Counted from the first letter of the stretch, positions 8,867 through 16,928 are shown. The stretch is 64,000 bases of DNA from Virgibacillus senegalensis (GCF_000821245.2 NZ_LN611425.1:1567234-1631233); one strand, 5' to 3'. Notes: generated by a model not told the origin, from the sequence alone. Made by a program: numbers and translations.

Positions 8867-8969
8867 TTAAGCCCTCCTTTTTTCTACTATCCGATAACAC
8901 AGGATATCCCCCTTCAAAATAGTATATTTTGGAAAAAGGAAGGTATAAAAAAACCTACCATGTATTTGT

Positions 8970-9035
8970 TACTATTTGTAGCAAGTTTCCGTATTCTGTC
9001 CCCAATTCGTCCCATTCATGGTTTAAGGGTGTTCT
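8970..9035 (-). pseudogene. Possible integrase C-terminal remnant
   Basis: On the minus strand just beyond the tRNA-Val terminator, a short open stretch reads HEWDELGTEYGNLL before a stop. WDE-x-GT tails of this kind occur at the C-termini of some phage-type integrases. It has no start codon or catalytic motifs; the assignment rests on a short, weak resemblance plus position between two tRNA-derived repeats. Confidence 0.25.
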
Positions 9036-9047
9036 TTAGATATAAGA

Positions 9048-9081
9048 ACAAAAAAAGAACCCTTGTACACCAAGGGTTCTT
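9048..9081 (-). terminator. Terminator of tRNA-Val
   Basis: Perfect 11-bp stem (9055-9065 with 9071-9081) and a 5-nt loop, followed on the minus strand by a run of seven T. It begins 7 nt after the tRNA 3' end. Confidence 0.9.
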
Positions 9082-9087
9082 AAGGTA

Positions 9088-9160
9088 TGATTCCGATTGG
9101 GCTCGAACCAACGACCTCCACCCTGTCAAGGTGGCGCTCTCCCAGCTGAGCTACGGAATC
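9088..9160 (-). tRNA. tRNA-Val(GAC)
   Basis: Read on the minus strand, a full 73-nt cloverleaf: acceptor stem GATTCCG/CGGAATC with discriminator A, D-loop AGCTCAGCTGGGAGAGC, anticodon arm CCACC-TTGACAG-GGTGG giving anticodon GAC, and T-arm with GGTTCGAGCCC. CCA is not encoded. It is a single-gene unit with its own promoter and terminator. Confidence 0.95.
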
Positions 9161-9188
9161 ACAATATAATATTTTATCGACAACTATT

Positions 9189-9217
9189 ACTATAATAGGG
9201 TCTCTCTCGTTTGTCAA
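9189..9217 (-). promoter_or_regulatory. SigA-type promoter of tRNA-Val
   Basis: On the minus strand, TTGACA (9212-9217) and TATAGT (9189-9194) are separated by exactly 17 bp and lie about 28 bp upstream of the mature tRNA 5' end. Confidence 0.8.
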
Positions 9218-9267
9218 TATCTATTCAAATTTTTCTAGTGGAACGGTGAACGAGACTCTTTTCCCAT

Positions 9268-9429
9268 TTATTCCTCTCTCTTATGATTGTTGCCAAAGAA
9301 TATACTAAAAACTACGCCCAGTGCTATGCCAACCCCTATGTCATTAAACAACATACCGAAAACGACACTAAAAATAATAAGGATCCCTACCTTAAGGCCG
9401 ATATCGGCCTTTGACTTTTTTTCGACCAT
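9268..9429 (-). CDS. Small two-helix membrane protein
   Basis: A 53-aa ORF, MVEKKSKADIGLKVGILI..., with a good GGGAGGG site before the ATG. Two hydrophobic stretches (about residues 13-28 and 31-46) are joined by a short FNDIG turn, giving a hairpin membrane protein with charged ends (KKSK, NNHKREE). Codon use looks coding. It lies 20 bp downstream of the HAD gene on the same strand, so they may be co-transcribed. Family not recognised. Confidence 0.6.
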   Translation of the reverse strand: MVEKKSKADIGLKVGILIIFSVVFGMLFNDIGVGIALGVVFSIFFGNNHKREE

Positions 9430-9449
9430 CGTATCCCTCCCTGTATTCC

Positions 9450-10253
9450 CTATTTTAATGTACGTTCTAATATTGCTGGTGGTTTCACACCTTGTTCGTG
9501 CTCTCTTCCCAGTTCAACAATACGTTCAGCAATAATCATTTCATAGTCGCCTGTTAAAGGAATTTCTTCTTTTGCGTAAGCAGCTAATTCTGTATGATGA
9601 CCGATCATCACACTGTGCATGGCATTCTCGAACAGCTGTATATCATTCGCATCGTTTCCGAAAGCTATGTATTCTTCAATCTCTAGCGTCCTTAATGCAG
9701 TATGTTTATTTATACTCTTCGGGCTAATATCCAATACATTTTCTTTTGCATGGCGATGGATGACAACATCCAGCTTTTCCAACTCTTGAGCAAACATAGT
9801 CATATCATCAGCAGATAAAATAAGTGCTTTTACTACAGCTGGATGCAGTTCAACCGGTATATTTTTTGCCAATTTACCTGGATCCACCTTATTTAGTATC
9901 GGATGGTCGACTGGTCCTGTATAGGAATAGTCCCACTGTCCATCGATTAGATAGGAAGCGTTTTGAATTCCGATTAATTGTTTGATCACGTTTCGGTGAT
10001 GTTCCGAAAACGCTGTTTTGTGGGTAAGCTTCCCCTGTTCAGCAATTAAGGATCCATTCCCTCCTATCATGGTATAAGAATGGAATCGCGTAGGAAGCAC
10101 AGGCAACATATCTCGAATCGGACGTGCAGAAGCAAAGATAATCCGATGGCCGTATTCCTGCACTTTTTCCAATGCTTGCAGGATATTTTCCGATACGGGT
10201 TTTCCTTTGAAACAAATTGTTCCGTCTAAGTCAAAAACAAAGTTCAATTCCAT
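9450..10253 (-). CDS. Cof-type HAD-IIB phosphatase
   Basis: A 267-aa cytosolic HAD hydrolase with motif I FDLDGT at residues 7-12 (Asp8, Asp10), motif II in FASARP and the GNDANDIQ motif IV typical of the Cof subfamily, which dephosphorylates sugar phosphates, pyridoxal phosphate or flavin precursors. The 10253 start has GGGGGA upstream and puts the protein start two residues before the core strand; an in-frame codon 15 residues earlier lacks a site. It resembles B. subtilis YkrA-class proteins. Substrate unknown. Confidence 0.85.
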   Translation of the reverse strand: MELNFVFDLDGTICFKGKPVSENILQALEKVQEYGHRIIFASARPIRDMLPVLPTRFHSYTMIGGNGSLIAEQGKLTHKTAFSEHHRNVIKQLIGIQNASYLIDGQWDYSYTGPVDHPILNKVDPGKLAKNIPVELHPAVVKALILSADDMTMFAQELEKLDVVIHRHAKENVLDISPKSINKHTALRTLEIEEYIAFGNDANDIQLFENAMHSVMIGHHTELAAYAKEEIPLTGDYEMIIAERIVELGREHEQGVKPPAILERTLK

Positions 10254-10380
10254 TTCCCCCGATGACGTTTTTGCACTTATTATAACACAGGGAATCACGT
10301 TGCTTTTGTTAGAACAAACAGCATCTTTTTAAAGCGTTTTCTTTTCTGGTAAGATGATGGAAATGAATCCGGAGAAGGGA

Positions 10381-10710
10381 TTGTTTCATGTGTTCAGTCA
10401 ACAAATTGCGATCAAATTGGAAATTGCTGCAAAACGTGCGTTGAATATCAAAAAGAAGAACTCGATGGCAGGGATTATTACCGTTGATTATATAGAAAAT
10501 GACCAGGGTGCATTCACAGTGCTTTGCTCAGCCCTTGCCCCCTATTATTTACATGCTACCGATGAAGAACGGGTAACGCTCGATGATATGATCGACCGTT
10601 ACCGTTATCTACAAAACTGTAGTATGGAGGAATATTACAAAGGTACAGACCGTGCGGCTGAAGAGTTAAAGATTTTGCTTGATGATCTTGGCGTACAACA
10701 AATCGACTGA
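10381..10710 (+). CDS. Hypothetical protein
   Basis: A soluble acidic protein of about 109 aa (LFHVFSQQIAIKLEIAAKRAL... to ...LDDLGVQQID) with no motif I recognise. The start is uncertain: GGAGAAGGGA immediately precedes a TTG at 10381 and a GTG at 10390, whereas the ATG codons at 10354-10363 have a poor site. It is transcribed divergently from the HAD gene and convergently with the VanW-domain gene, whose stop is only 7 bp away. The helical, charged C-terminus suggests a small all-alpha protein. Confidence 0.65.
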   Translation: MFHVFSQQIAIKLEIAAKRALNIKKKNSMAGIITVDYIENDQGAFTVLCSALAPYYLHATDEERVTLDDMIDRYRYLQNCSMEEYYKGTDRAAEELKILLDDLGVQQID

Positions 10711-10717
10711 TCGATTT

Positions 10718-11677
10718 TCACTCGGCCGGAACCTCCTTTGGCGGTTCAGTATCCGCTTCTGGCACTTTCCGCTCCTGGTTTTCGATTGTTTCAGATGAAA
10801 AAATGTTGATCAATACCCTGCCATTCACTGCTCTGGCTCGGATAAGGATAGGCTGATTATAATCATTTTCAAAAGAGAAATCCGGGCCATACCAGCTTAC
10901 AGTGGCATCTCTGCCTGGCGGTACATAAGGGACACGTCGGCTATGGGAATACCTTTCAATTATCTTCACACCAGCTTGGTCGGCGGCATTATAAAGCGTG
11001 GAGGAGATTTGGCAGATTCCCCCTCCTATGTCCTCCGCCAATTCCCCTTTTACAATAACAGGTGCTGGCAGGTAGCCTTTTTCCTTTGTTCGTTTTCCGA
11101 CTACCCCGTTAAAGGAAAACGTCTCACTCGGAAACACGACATGGTTGTCGATTGCCTCTGCCGCCAGGGCGATGTTTTTCGATCGTTCTTTATTGCTTTG
11201 ATTATAATAGGTAACGTATTGGCCAATTTTACGCTCTCGGATGGAAGCAAGTAACTCTTCATCCACACGGGGGTGAACAACGCGCAACGGTGTCTCCGCT
11301 TTGGAAATCTCCCCAGCATAAAAGTAACTGGCAAATTGGTGATTAAACTGCTCCCTGTCAAGCTCACGGCCAGGTTTTGCCGGCTCAATCCGACCACCAG
11401 TTCCAATTTTTGCATCGACCGGTTTACGGAATACCTGCGAAGCGACTTCTTCCTGAAACTTGTTGTACTTGTCCATCTCCAGCCACATTCCGTCTAAATA
11501 AGGAAGTGCTACATCATCAGCGGTAATTTGATGAATGGTTTTTCCTTCATGGGTAACCGTAAAAGTCTTTACTGGAGACTGTTCCGATTTTATGGGATGC
11601 ATGGGCGGCGGCTCTGGGGGATGCTGTTGTGCAGGAATAGTCGACGCTAATAAAAATGTAATCAGTAACGTTTTCAT
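10718..11677 (-). CDS. Secreted VanW-domain protein
   Basis: A 319-aa exported protein. Residues 1-17 (MKTLLITFLLASTIPA) form a signal peptide, then a proline-rich stretch, and from about 160 a VanW domain with FPSETFSFN, GYLPAPVIVKGEL, GGGICQISSTLYNAA and SWYGPDFSFEN. VanW domains occur in cell-wall-associated proteins including B. subtilis YoaR; the activity is unknown. GCGGAGG sits 9 nt before the ATG. The C-terminus is acidic and proline-rich. Confidence 0.85.
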   Translation of the reverse strand: MKTLLITFLLASTIPAQQHPPEPPPMHPIKSEQSPVKTFTVTHEGKTIHQITADDVALPYLDGMWLEMDKYNKFQEEVASQVFRKPVDAKIGTGGRIEPAKPGRELDREQFNHQFASYFYAGEISKAETPLRVVHPRVDEELLASIRERKIGQYVTYYNQSNKERSKNIALAAEAIDNHVVFPSETFSFNGVVGKRTKEKGYLPAPVIVKGELAEDIGGGICQISSTLYNAADQAGVKIIERYSHSRRVPYVPPGRDATVSWYGPDFSFENDYNQPILIRARAVNGRVLINIFSSETIENQERKVPEADTEPPKEVPAE

Positions 11678-11760
11678 AGATGCATACCTCCGCTATTTAG
11701 TATGGATGAAAACCGTTAACATCATGTAAAAAGATTAAAATGTAAGTACGGAGGATAAGG

Positions 11761-11803
11761 GGGGACAGTCCCTCTGTGAATAATTCACAGAGGGACTGTC
11801 CCC
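11761..11803. repeat. REP-like palindrome, copy 1
   Basis: Perfect 21-bp inverted repeat with a 1-nt spacer, starting GGGGACAGTCCCTCTGTGAA. A nearly identical palindrome lies 1.2 kb away at 12969-13012, on the other side of the alcohol dehydrogenase gene. Confidence 0.85.
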
Positions 11804-11869
11804 GACATACGTGTTATCTTCTTGTTTCTGGGAAAGCTACAAGAAAAGACAGTATAAAGGAGAATGGAA

Positions 11870-12964
11870 ATGAAAGTGAAAGCTGCTGTCATTCATGATA
11901 AGGCAGAAAGTTTTAAAATAGAAGAAGTAGAACTGGCCGAACCAACCGATAATGAAGTCCTGGTAAAAGTAGTTGCTACTGGTGTGTGTCATACGGATGC
12001 TGTAGCCAGGGATCAGGAAGTTCCTGTCCCGCTTCCTGCAGTTCTTGGTCACGAAGGCTCCGGCATTGTGGAGAAAGTTGGCTCCAATGTCCATACTGTC
12101 GAAAAAGGCGATCATGTAGTACTGTCTTTTTCATCCTGTGGTCATTGTGAGAACTGCTTGTCGGGACACCCGGCTTATTGTCTGTACTTTAATGAGTTGA
12201 ATTTCGGTGGAAAGATGAATGACAACACCAATCGGATCAAACAAGACGGCAAATCCGTTTCCAGTTTCTTCGGACAGTCCTCTTTCGGAACGTTTGCAAT
12301 TGCTAACGAACGCAATGTAGTCAAAGTAGATAAAGATGTAGACCTAGCATTACTCGGACCGCTAGGCTGTGGCATTCAGACCGGGAGCGGCACTGTATTG
12401 AACAAGTTACAACCTAACTTTGGAGAGACCATTGCCATATTTGGTTGTGGAGCTGTTGGGCTCAGTGCCGTAATGGCAGCTAAAATTGTCGGCTGTTCCA
12501 AGATTATTGCTATTGATGTTCATGAAAGCCGTCTCGAATTGGCAAAAGAGTTAGGGGCAACCCATGTGCTTCATGGCAAAAAAGTGGACACAGTAGAAGA
12601 AATCCGCAAACTGACAGGAGGCGGTACGAACTATGCCGTTGAAACAACAAGTGTACCTGCTTTGGCCCGCCAGTCGCTGCAAGCTTTAAAACCGCTGGGA
12701 ATTTCAGCTGTGGTAGGAGTTACCCAAGAAACAGAGTTGAATATTTTTGAAGACATCATGGCATTGGGCAAAGGGCTTGTCGGAGCCATTGAAGGAAATG
12801 CCATTCCCCAACTGTTCATTCCAAAATTGATTGAGTACTACAAAAAAGGTCAGTTTCCGTTTGATAAATTGATCAATTTCTATGAACTGAAAGACATCAA
12901 CCAAGCGTTCGATGATTCAAAACAAGGTACCACTGTAAAACCAATCGTTAAAATGGAACATTAA
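11870..12964 (+). CDS. Zinc-dependent alcohol dehydrogenase, aryl/benzyl-alcohol type
   Basis: A 364-aa medium-chain dehydrogenase. Catalytic zinc ligands are Cys40, His61 (GHEGSG) and Cys167; the structural zinc is held by Cys90, Cys93, Cys96 and Cys104. The NAD(P) fold has GCGAVG at 192-197, followed by an Asp (AIDVHESR) that favours NAD. Length and the FGGKMNDNTNRI insertion fit class III/aryl-alcohol dehydrogenases. The 11870 ATG is preferred over 11864 because AAAGGAG is then 7 nt away. It is a single gene bracketed by REP-like palindromes; the downstream one doubles as a terminator. A recently acquired cassette is possible. Confidence 0.88.
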   Translation: MKVKAAVIHDKAESFKIEEVELAEPTDNEVLVKVVATGVCHTDAVARDQEVPVPLPAVLGHEGSGIVEKVGSNVHTVEKGDHVVLSFSSCGHCENCLSGHPAYCLYFNELNFGGKMNDNTNRIKQDGKSVSSFFGQSSFGTFAIANERNVVKVDKDVDLALLGPLGCGIQTGSGTVLNKLQPNFGETIAIFGCGAVGLSAVMAAKIVGCSKIIAIDVHESRLELAKELGATHVLHGKKVDTVEEIRKLTGGGTNYAVETTSVPALARQSLQALKPLGISAVVGVTQETELNIFEDIMALGKGLVGAIEGNAIPQLFIPKLIEYYKKGQFPFDKLINFYELKDINQAFDDSKQGTTVKPIVKMEH

Positions 12965-12968
12965 AAAT

Positions 12969-13019
12969 GGGGACAGTCCCTCTGTGAATCAATTCACAGA
13001 GGGACTGTCCCCACATTTT
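12969..13019. repeat. REP-like palindrome, copy 2, acting as terminator
   Basis: Perfect 21-bp inverted repeat (12969-12989 and 12992-13012) with a 2-nt loop, followed by ACATTTTTTT. It matches copy 1 almost base for base and lies 4 bp after the dehydrogenase stop, so it can also terminate that transcript. Confidence 0.85.
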
Positions 13020-13024
13020 TTTCA

Positions 13025-13594
13025 TTACTGATGACTTCTAGGTTCTCTTACAACCACTTCGTCTGGATAAATGGTATGATTTTCCGTTTTATTAGCAAGG
13101 CAGGTGCGATATACTTCTCGGTCATTCTCCCCTGTCTCGACCAAAACAACGATATTTCCGTTTTTCAGATGGCGCTCATATTCCTTTGCATGTTCTTCTG
13201 GAATCCCTGCACCAACCAGCGCACCGACAATGCCTCCACCGCCGGCTCCGATACCTGCACCCGTTAAAGCTGCCGCTATCGGGCCAGCAGCTGCAATTGC
13301 TCCTACACCGGGAATTGCCAGTAACCCGATTTCTGCAATCAAACCGGTGATGCCTCCGAGTACGCCGCCCGTTCCTACTCCGATACCAAGTCCTTTTCCT
13401 GCATTTTTTCCTCGCCCGCTCTTGTCTTTGCTAATAGGTGTGTTTGTTTCATCCCCAATTGCTTCGGCATCGTCACTATCCTTTGCGAATACAGATATAT
13501 CATCTTTTTTGTAGCCTTTTTCCTGCAATTCTTTAATCGCTTTTATTGCATCATCCTGGTTTGTAAAAACACCGCCAATTACTTTGCTTTCCAT
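13025..13594 (-). CDS. General stress protein, YflT-like N-domain with glycine zipper
   Basis: A 189-aa protein. Residues 1-50 (MESKVIGGVFTNQDDAIKAIKELQEKGYKKDDISVF) match the heat-induced YflT/17M-type stress domain. The middle (about 75-140) is a Gly/Ala-rich zipper (GLGIGVGTGGVLGGITGL) that can insert in membranes, and the tail repeats the alpha/beta pattern. The 13594 ATG has AAGGAGG upstream; the longer ORF start lacks one. General stress control by SigB is likely for the family, but I did not find a clear SigB promoter. Confidence 0.8.
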   Translation of the reverse strand: MESKVIGGVFTNQDDAIKAIKELQEKGYKKDDISVFAKDSDDAEAIGDETNTPISKDKSGRGKNAGKGLGIGVGTGGVLGGITGLIAEIGLLAIPGVGAIAAAGPIAAALTGAGIGAGGGGIVGALVGAGIPEEHAKEYERHLKNGNIVVLVETGENDREVYRTCLANKTENHTIYPDEVVVREPRSHQ

Positions 13595-13649
13595 GAAATC
13601 AGCCTCCTTTAAAGGTTTTATAAACCTATACCCGGCACTATCAGGCATA

Positions 13650-13800
13650 AATCGTCCAAAAAATTAGGGACTGACCCCAAGAGGGTATAAAGACTTATTT
13701 CTCAGTCGGGAGTCTGTCCCCAAAAAAGACCCCAAACCGGCTAATTGATTGTGAATCTATTCACGGAGGGACTGTCCCCGATCCTGTCCCCGATGCTCCT
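13650..13800. repeat. Degenerate REP-like repeats
   Basis: The spacer upstream of yjcH holds several GGGGACAG/CTGTCCCC units, including a right arm (13759-13779) nearly identical to the two perfect palindromes but with a truncated left arm, and a diverged unit at about 13663-13722. No ORF is seen here. Confidence 0.65.
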
Positions 13801-13941
13801 CGGTGCTCTTCCATCGTCCGGGCAATGTTCTTTTTTGGGTGTTTTATGTTAAACTGGGCTTAGAATTAGTTTAGTTGTGGGCGGCAAAGGGAATTATAAA
13901 GGATACTTCTTTGGCTGCTTGTTTGTGAAGGAGTGAGTTGG

Positions 13942-14667
13942 ATGGGACGAAAAGGGAAGATGCTTGATCGGCAGGTAGATAGCAAGTTTTTGAATGAAAC
14001 GATTACTGTTAAATGGTATTTGCCGGAATCTTTTTCTCCTTTGTATAAGTATCATGTCTGTATTATGCAGGATGGTGATGATTACTTTCAGTTAGGGCGG
14101 ATTGCTACTTTGAGTGATCGTCTGCATAGTGACGGGGAGATTGAAAATACTGTTTTTGTGGGGATTCACTATAACGATAAATACGACCGTCAGGAAAAAT
14201 ATCACCCGAACGGCAGTAAACAGGCTGCATACATGCAATTTCTTTTGCATGAAGTGGTCCCGCTCTTGGACAAAGAACTTCCTACATATCATATGGGAGG
14301 AAGCCGTGCATTGATTGGTGACTCACTGGCAGGAACATTGGCATTGATGACAGCTGCCAAATATCCGAATACTTTTGGGAAAGTAATTATGCAGTCACCG
14401 TACGTAGACGACAAAGTACTGAATGTCATTCAATCTGCCCAATCGATAGACACACTCGACATCTATCATACAATCGGAAACGAAGAAACGGATGTCCCGA
14501 CAACAGCAGGAGATCGAAAAGATTTTCTCGGACCGAATAGAAAGCTGCACAAGCTGCTCGAGCAGCAGGATATCCAGTACGTTTACCATGAACTAGACGG
14601 GAACCATACTTGGAAATATTGGCAGAAGGATTTGAAACGGGCACTTGTGACAATGTTCCCAGCTTAA
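13942..14667 (+). CDS. yjcH: Esterase-like alpha/beta hydrolase YjcH
   Basis: A 241-aa cytosolic protein of the esterase D family. The nucleophile elbow GDSLAG puts the catalytic Ser at 128 and a late HTWKYW supplies the His. The order esterase - 2H phosphodiesterase - GNAT protein equals B. subtilis yjcH-yjcG-yjcF. The 13942 ATG is chosen because AAGGAG is 8-9 nt upstream; the earlier GTG abuts it. The substrate is unknown; related proteins act on short acyl esters or siderophores. Confidence 0.85.
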   Translation: MGRKGKMLDRQVDSKFLNETITVKWYLPESFSPLYKYHVCIMQDGDDYFQLGRIATLSDRLHSDGEIENTVFVGIHYNDKYDRQEKYHPNGSKQAAYMQFLLHEVVPLLDKELPTYHMGGSRALIGDSLAGTLALMTAAKYPNTFGKVIMQSPYVDDKVLNVIQSAQSIDTLDIYHTIGNEETDVPTTAGDRKDFLGPNRKLHKLLEQQDIQYVYHELDGNHTWKYWQKDLKRALVTMFPA

Positions 14668-14891
14668 TCCATTTCAAAAGGATGTCATGCTGCTGCCCAA
14701 CCGCTCCGGATGCCTGATTCTCCACTCGAATTTTTTAAAATTTGTGCGTTTTTCATTAATTTAGGCCACGCTCGTTTTGCCAATTTTGATATAATGATTG
14801 GTAACCGAACTCGAATTAGCTATATGAATAACCTAAATACCAAGCTATTCAATATTGCCTAACGTAAACCAATCATACAGGAGGAATATTC

Positions 14892-15410
14892 ATGAGATAT
14901 GGTATTGCTATTTTTCCGGAAAAGAAAATCCAAGATACGGCTAATTCATACAGGAAGCGGTATGACCCGCATTATGCGCTGATTCCGCCGCACATTACGT
15001 TAAAAGAGCCGTTCGAGGCAAACGAAGACGATTTAAAACCGATCGTTAGAGAACTTCGAAAAGTTGCAGCTGAAACAACCCCTTTTCCGTTGCAGATTCA
15101 CAAAGTCAGCTCCTTTTCTCCAGTTACCAATACGATATACTTAAAAGTCGAACCTGTCGATGAATTGCTTAAATTGAATGAAAGATTGCATACTGGTGAA
15201 TTACCACAAGAAAAAACGTATTCTTTCGTTCCACACATAACAATTGCCCAGAAGCTTTCCCACGATGAATACTCAGACGTGTTCGGCAGCTTGAAAATGC
15301 AAAGCTTCAACCTGGAACAGACAGTCGATCGTTTCCAGCTGATGTACCAGTTGGAAAATGGTGCATGGACTGTTTATGAAACCTTCACATTCGGCGAGGA
15401 GAAGAACTAA
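14892..15410 (+). CDS. yjcG: 2H phosphodiesterase superfamily protein YjcG
   Basis: A 172-aa protein with two H-x-T motifs, PHITL (His34) and PHITI (His115), which form the symmetric active site of the 2H/LigT phosphoesterases. Members handle 2'-5' or cyclic phosphodiesters in RNA. AGGAGG precedes the ATG. It is followed 3 bp later by the GNAT gene, so the two are translated from one message; a terminator follows that gene. Confidence 0.9.
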   Translation: MRYGIAIFPEKKIQDTANSYRKRYDPHYALIPPHITLKEPFEANEDDLKPIVRELRKVAAETTPFPLQIHKVSSFSPVTNTIYLKVEPVDELLKLNERLHTGELPQEKTYSFVPHITIAQKLSHDEYSDVFGSLKMQSFNLEQTVDRFQLMYQLENGAWTVYETFTFGEEKN

Positions 15411-15413
15411 AAC

Positions 15414-15836
15414 ATGCAAGTTAAACAAGTAGAAACAGAAACAGAAATAAAAGAAGCATATGGGGTAAGAAATACGGTCTTTGTGGAAGAACAAAATGTT
15501 CCCCCGGAATTAGAAATTGATGACCTTGAGAAGGAAGCCGTCCATTTCGTCGGCTATGAAGACGATAAACCCGTTGCGGCCAGCCGGCTGCGATTCGTCG
15601 ATCCGTATGGAAAACTGGAACGGATTTGTGTTCTAAAAGAATACCGCGGCCGCTCTTTCGGTTCTCAGATTATCAAAGAAATGGAGACGGCAATTCGTAA
15701 GCACGGTTTTCAAAAATCCAAATTGAATGCCCAGACGCATGCAGAGGATTTTTACAAGTCACTCGGCTATCAGACCGTATCCGGTGAATTTATGGATGCT
15801 GGCATCCCTCATGTAACAATGGTAAAAGAATTATAA
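15414..15836 (+). CDS. yjcF: GNAT-family N-acetyltransferase YjcF
   Basis: A 140-aa acetyltransferase with the acetyl-CoA binding motif A (ERICVLKEYRGRSFGSQII) and a typical C-terminal beta strand. It is the last gene of the yjcG-yjcF pair. The N-terminus (YGVRNTVFVEEQNVPPELE) is the ElaA/YjcF type, predicted to act on small molecules or peptides. Acceptor unknown. Confidence 0.88.
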   Translation: MQVKQVETETEIKEAYGVRNTVFVEEQNVPPELEIDDLEKEAVHFVGYEDDKPVAASRLRFVDPYGKLERICVLKEYRGRSFGSQIIKEMETAIRKHGFQKSKLNAQTHAEDFYKSLGYQTVSGEFMDAGIPHVTMVKEL

Positions 15837-15845
15837 TAATGCACG

Positions 15846-15876
15846 AAACCTTGTCTATTGACAAGGTTTTTTATTT
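15846..15876 (+). terminator. Terminator of yjcG-yjcF
   Basis: Perfect 10-bp stem (15846-15855 with 15860-15869), TATT loop, then TTTTATTTT. Confidence 0.9.
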
Positions 15877-15914
15877 TGACATAGTCTGTCTGTTCGTCTT
15901 CCATTCTTTAAGTT

Positions 15915-15942
15915 TTGAATCGTTGGATAATGTTTGTATAGC
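15915..15942 (+). promoter_or_regulatory. Candidate SigA promoter for the DUF421 gene
   Basis: TTGAAT and TATAGC are separated by 16 bp, about 50 bp upstream of the start codon. Confidence 0.4.
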
Positions 15943-15990
15943 GAAATCGAGAATGGGCAACGATAAAGAAGAATAATGGGGGTGTGTCAA

Positions 15991-16668
15991 ATGGATAATG
16001 CCGGTTCTATATTCATAGAGACTATTTTTGGATTCTTGGCGCTATTTTTAATCACGAAATTCTTAGGAAAAACCCAGATCACCCAACTGACAGCTTTTGA
16101 CTTTATCTCTGCACTCATTCTCGGTGAGCTGGTCGGGAATGCCTTATTTGATGATCAAGCGGGGCTGTTTGAAATTGGTTACGCGGTAATACTTTGGGGA
16201 GTTTTGCTTTATGTGACCGAAATCGTTACGCAAAAATACAAAAAGTCCCGCAGATTGTTGGAAGGGATGCCAGCCATAATTATCAATAAAGGACAGCTGC
16301 AAAAAGAACAAATGAAAAAAAGCAAGCTGGACATTAATCAACTGCAACATCTCCTGCGTTCAAAAGGAGCTTTCTCGGTGAACGAAGTCGCTTACGCTAT
16401 CCTGGAAACAGATGGCTCAATTTCCGTAATGAAAAAGTCTCTGGATCAGACCCCAACCCGGCAGGATATGAATCTGCAGCCAGAAGAACCCTTACTGGCG
16501 TTCACCCTTATTTCAGATGGAGAAATATTATATGACAATCTCGACGAGGCCGGACTGAATGAAAAATGGTTATATACAGAGCTTGCCAAACAAGAGGTCC
16601 ACTCGCCGAAAGATGTGTTTTTCGCAGAATGGAAGGAAAACCATCCCTTGCATATCCAACCATACTAA
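15991..16668 (+). CDS. DUF421-family membrane protein (YetF type)
   Basis: A 225-aa protein with three N-terminal transmembrane helices (ETIFGFLALFLITKFLGKTQ at about 8-27, then FDFISALILGELVGNAL, then YAVILWGVLLYVTEIVTQK) and a cytosolic alpha/beta domain, the YetF/YdfR architecture. Such proteins are often linked to spores or the envelope; the activity is unknown. The start at 15991 follows GGGGGTG at good spacing; the ATG 15 bp upstream would overlap the site. Confidence 0.85.
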   Translation: MDNAGSIFIETIFGFLALFLITKFLGKTQITQLTAFDFISALILGELVGNALFDDQAGLFEIGYAVILWGVLLYVTEIVTQKYKKSRRLLEGMPAIIINKGQLQKEQMKKSKLDINQLQHLLRSKGAFSVNEVAYAILETDGSISVMKKSLDQTPTRQDMNLQPEEPLLAFTLISDGEILYDNLDEAGLNEKWLYTELAKQEVHSPKDVFFAEWKENHPLHIQPY

Positions 16669-16680
16669 CTAATAAACCAT

Positions 16681-16878
16681 TCAGTAGGTACCCGAATGAT
16701 GCGTTCCTTAGAAGCCTGTGCTAATCCAAATGACGCTAATACGGTAAAGATCCCGTTGGGCCGTTACGGGAAAACCTGTGATATTGCGAAGCTTGTACTA
16801 TTTCTTGCATCAGAAGATAGTAGTTTATAACCACTGCCCAACAGGATTGATGGCGGCATGGGAACGAGCTTAGTACAT
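16681..16878 (+). pseudogene. Remnant of a short-chain dehydrogenase/reductase
   Basis: The + strand encodes fragments typical of an SDR C-terminus: TRMMRSLE, then IPLGRYGK, then DIAKLVLFLASEDSS, then a stop and RIDGGMG. In family members these occur in the same order but with a longer helix before IPLGRYG and an unbroken FITG strand where the stop now sits, so the copy has a deletion and a frame disruption as well as no N-terminal half. No function remains. Confidence 0.75.
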
Positions 16879-16879
16879 C

Positions 16880-16916
16880 AAAATAACTTAAGTCAGACAT
16901 CTTCTGCTGACTTAAG
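16880..16916 (-). terminator. Terminator of the MBL-fold gene
   Basis: 10-bp stem (16887-16896 with 16907-16916) with a 10-nt loop. On the minus strand it is followed by TTATTTTG, 13 bp after the stop of the MBL gene. Confidence 0.7.
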
Positions 16917-16928
16917 GTCTTATTAAAG

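Noticed and set aside
8960-9169. 69-codon + strand frame covering the tRNA-Val region
   Set aside because: It runs antisense through the tRNA and its terminator and has no ribosome-binding site.
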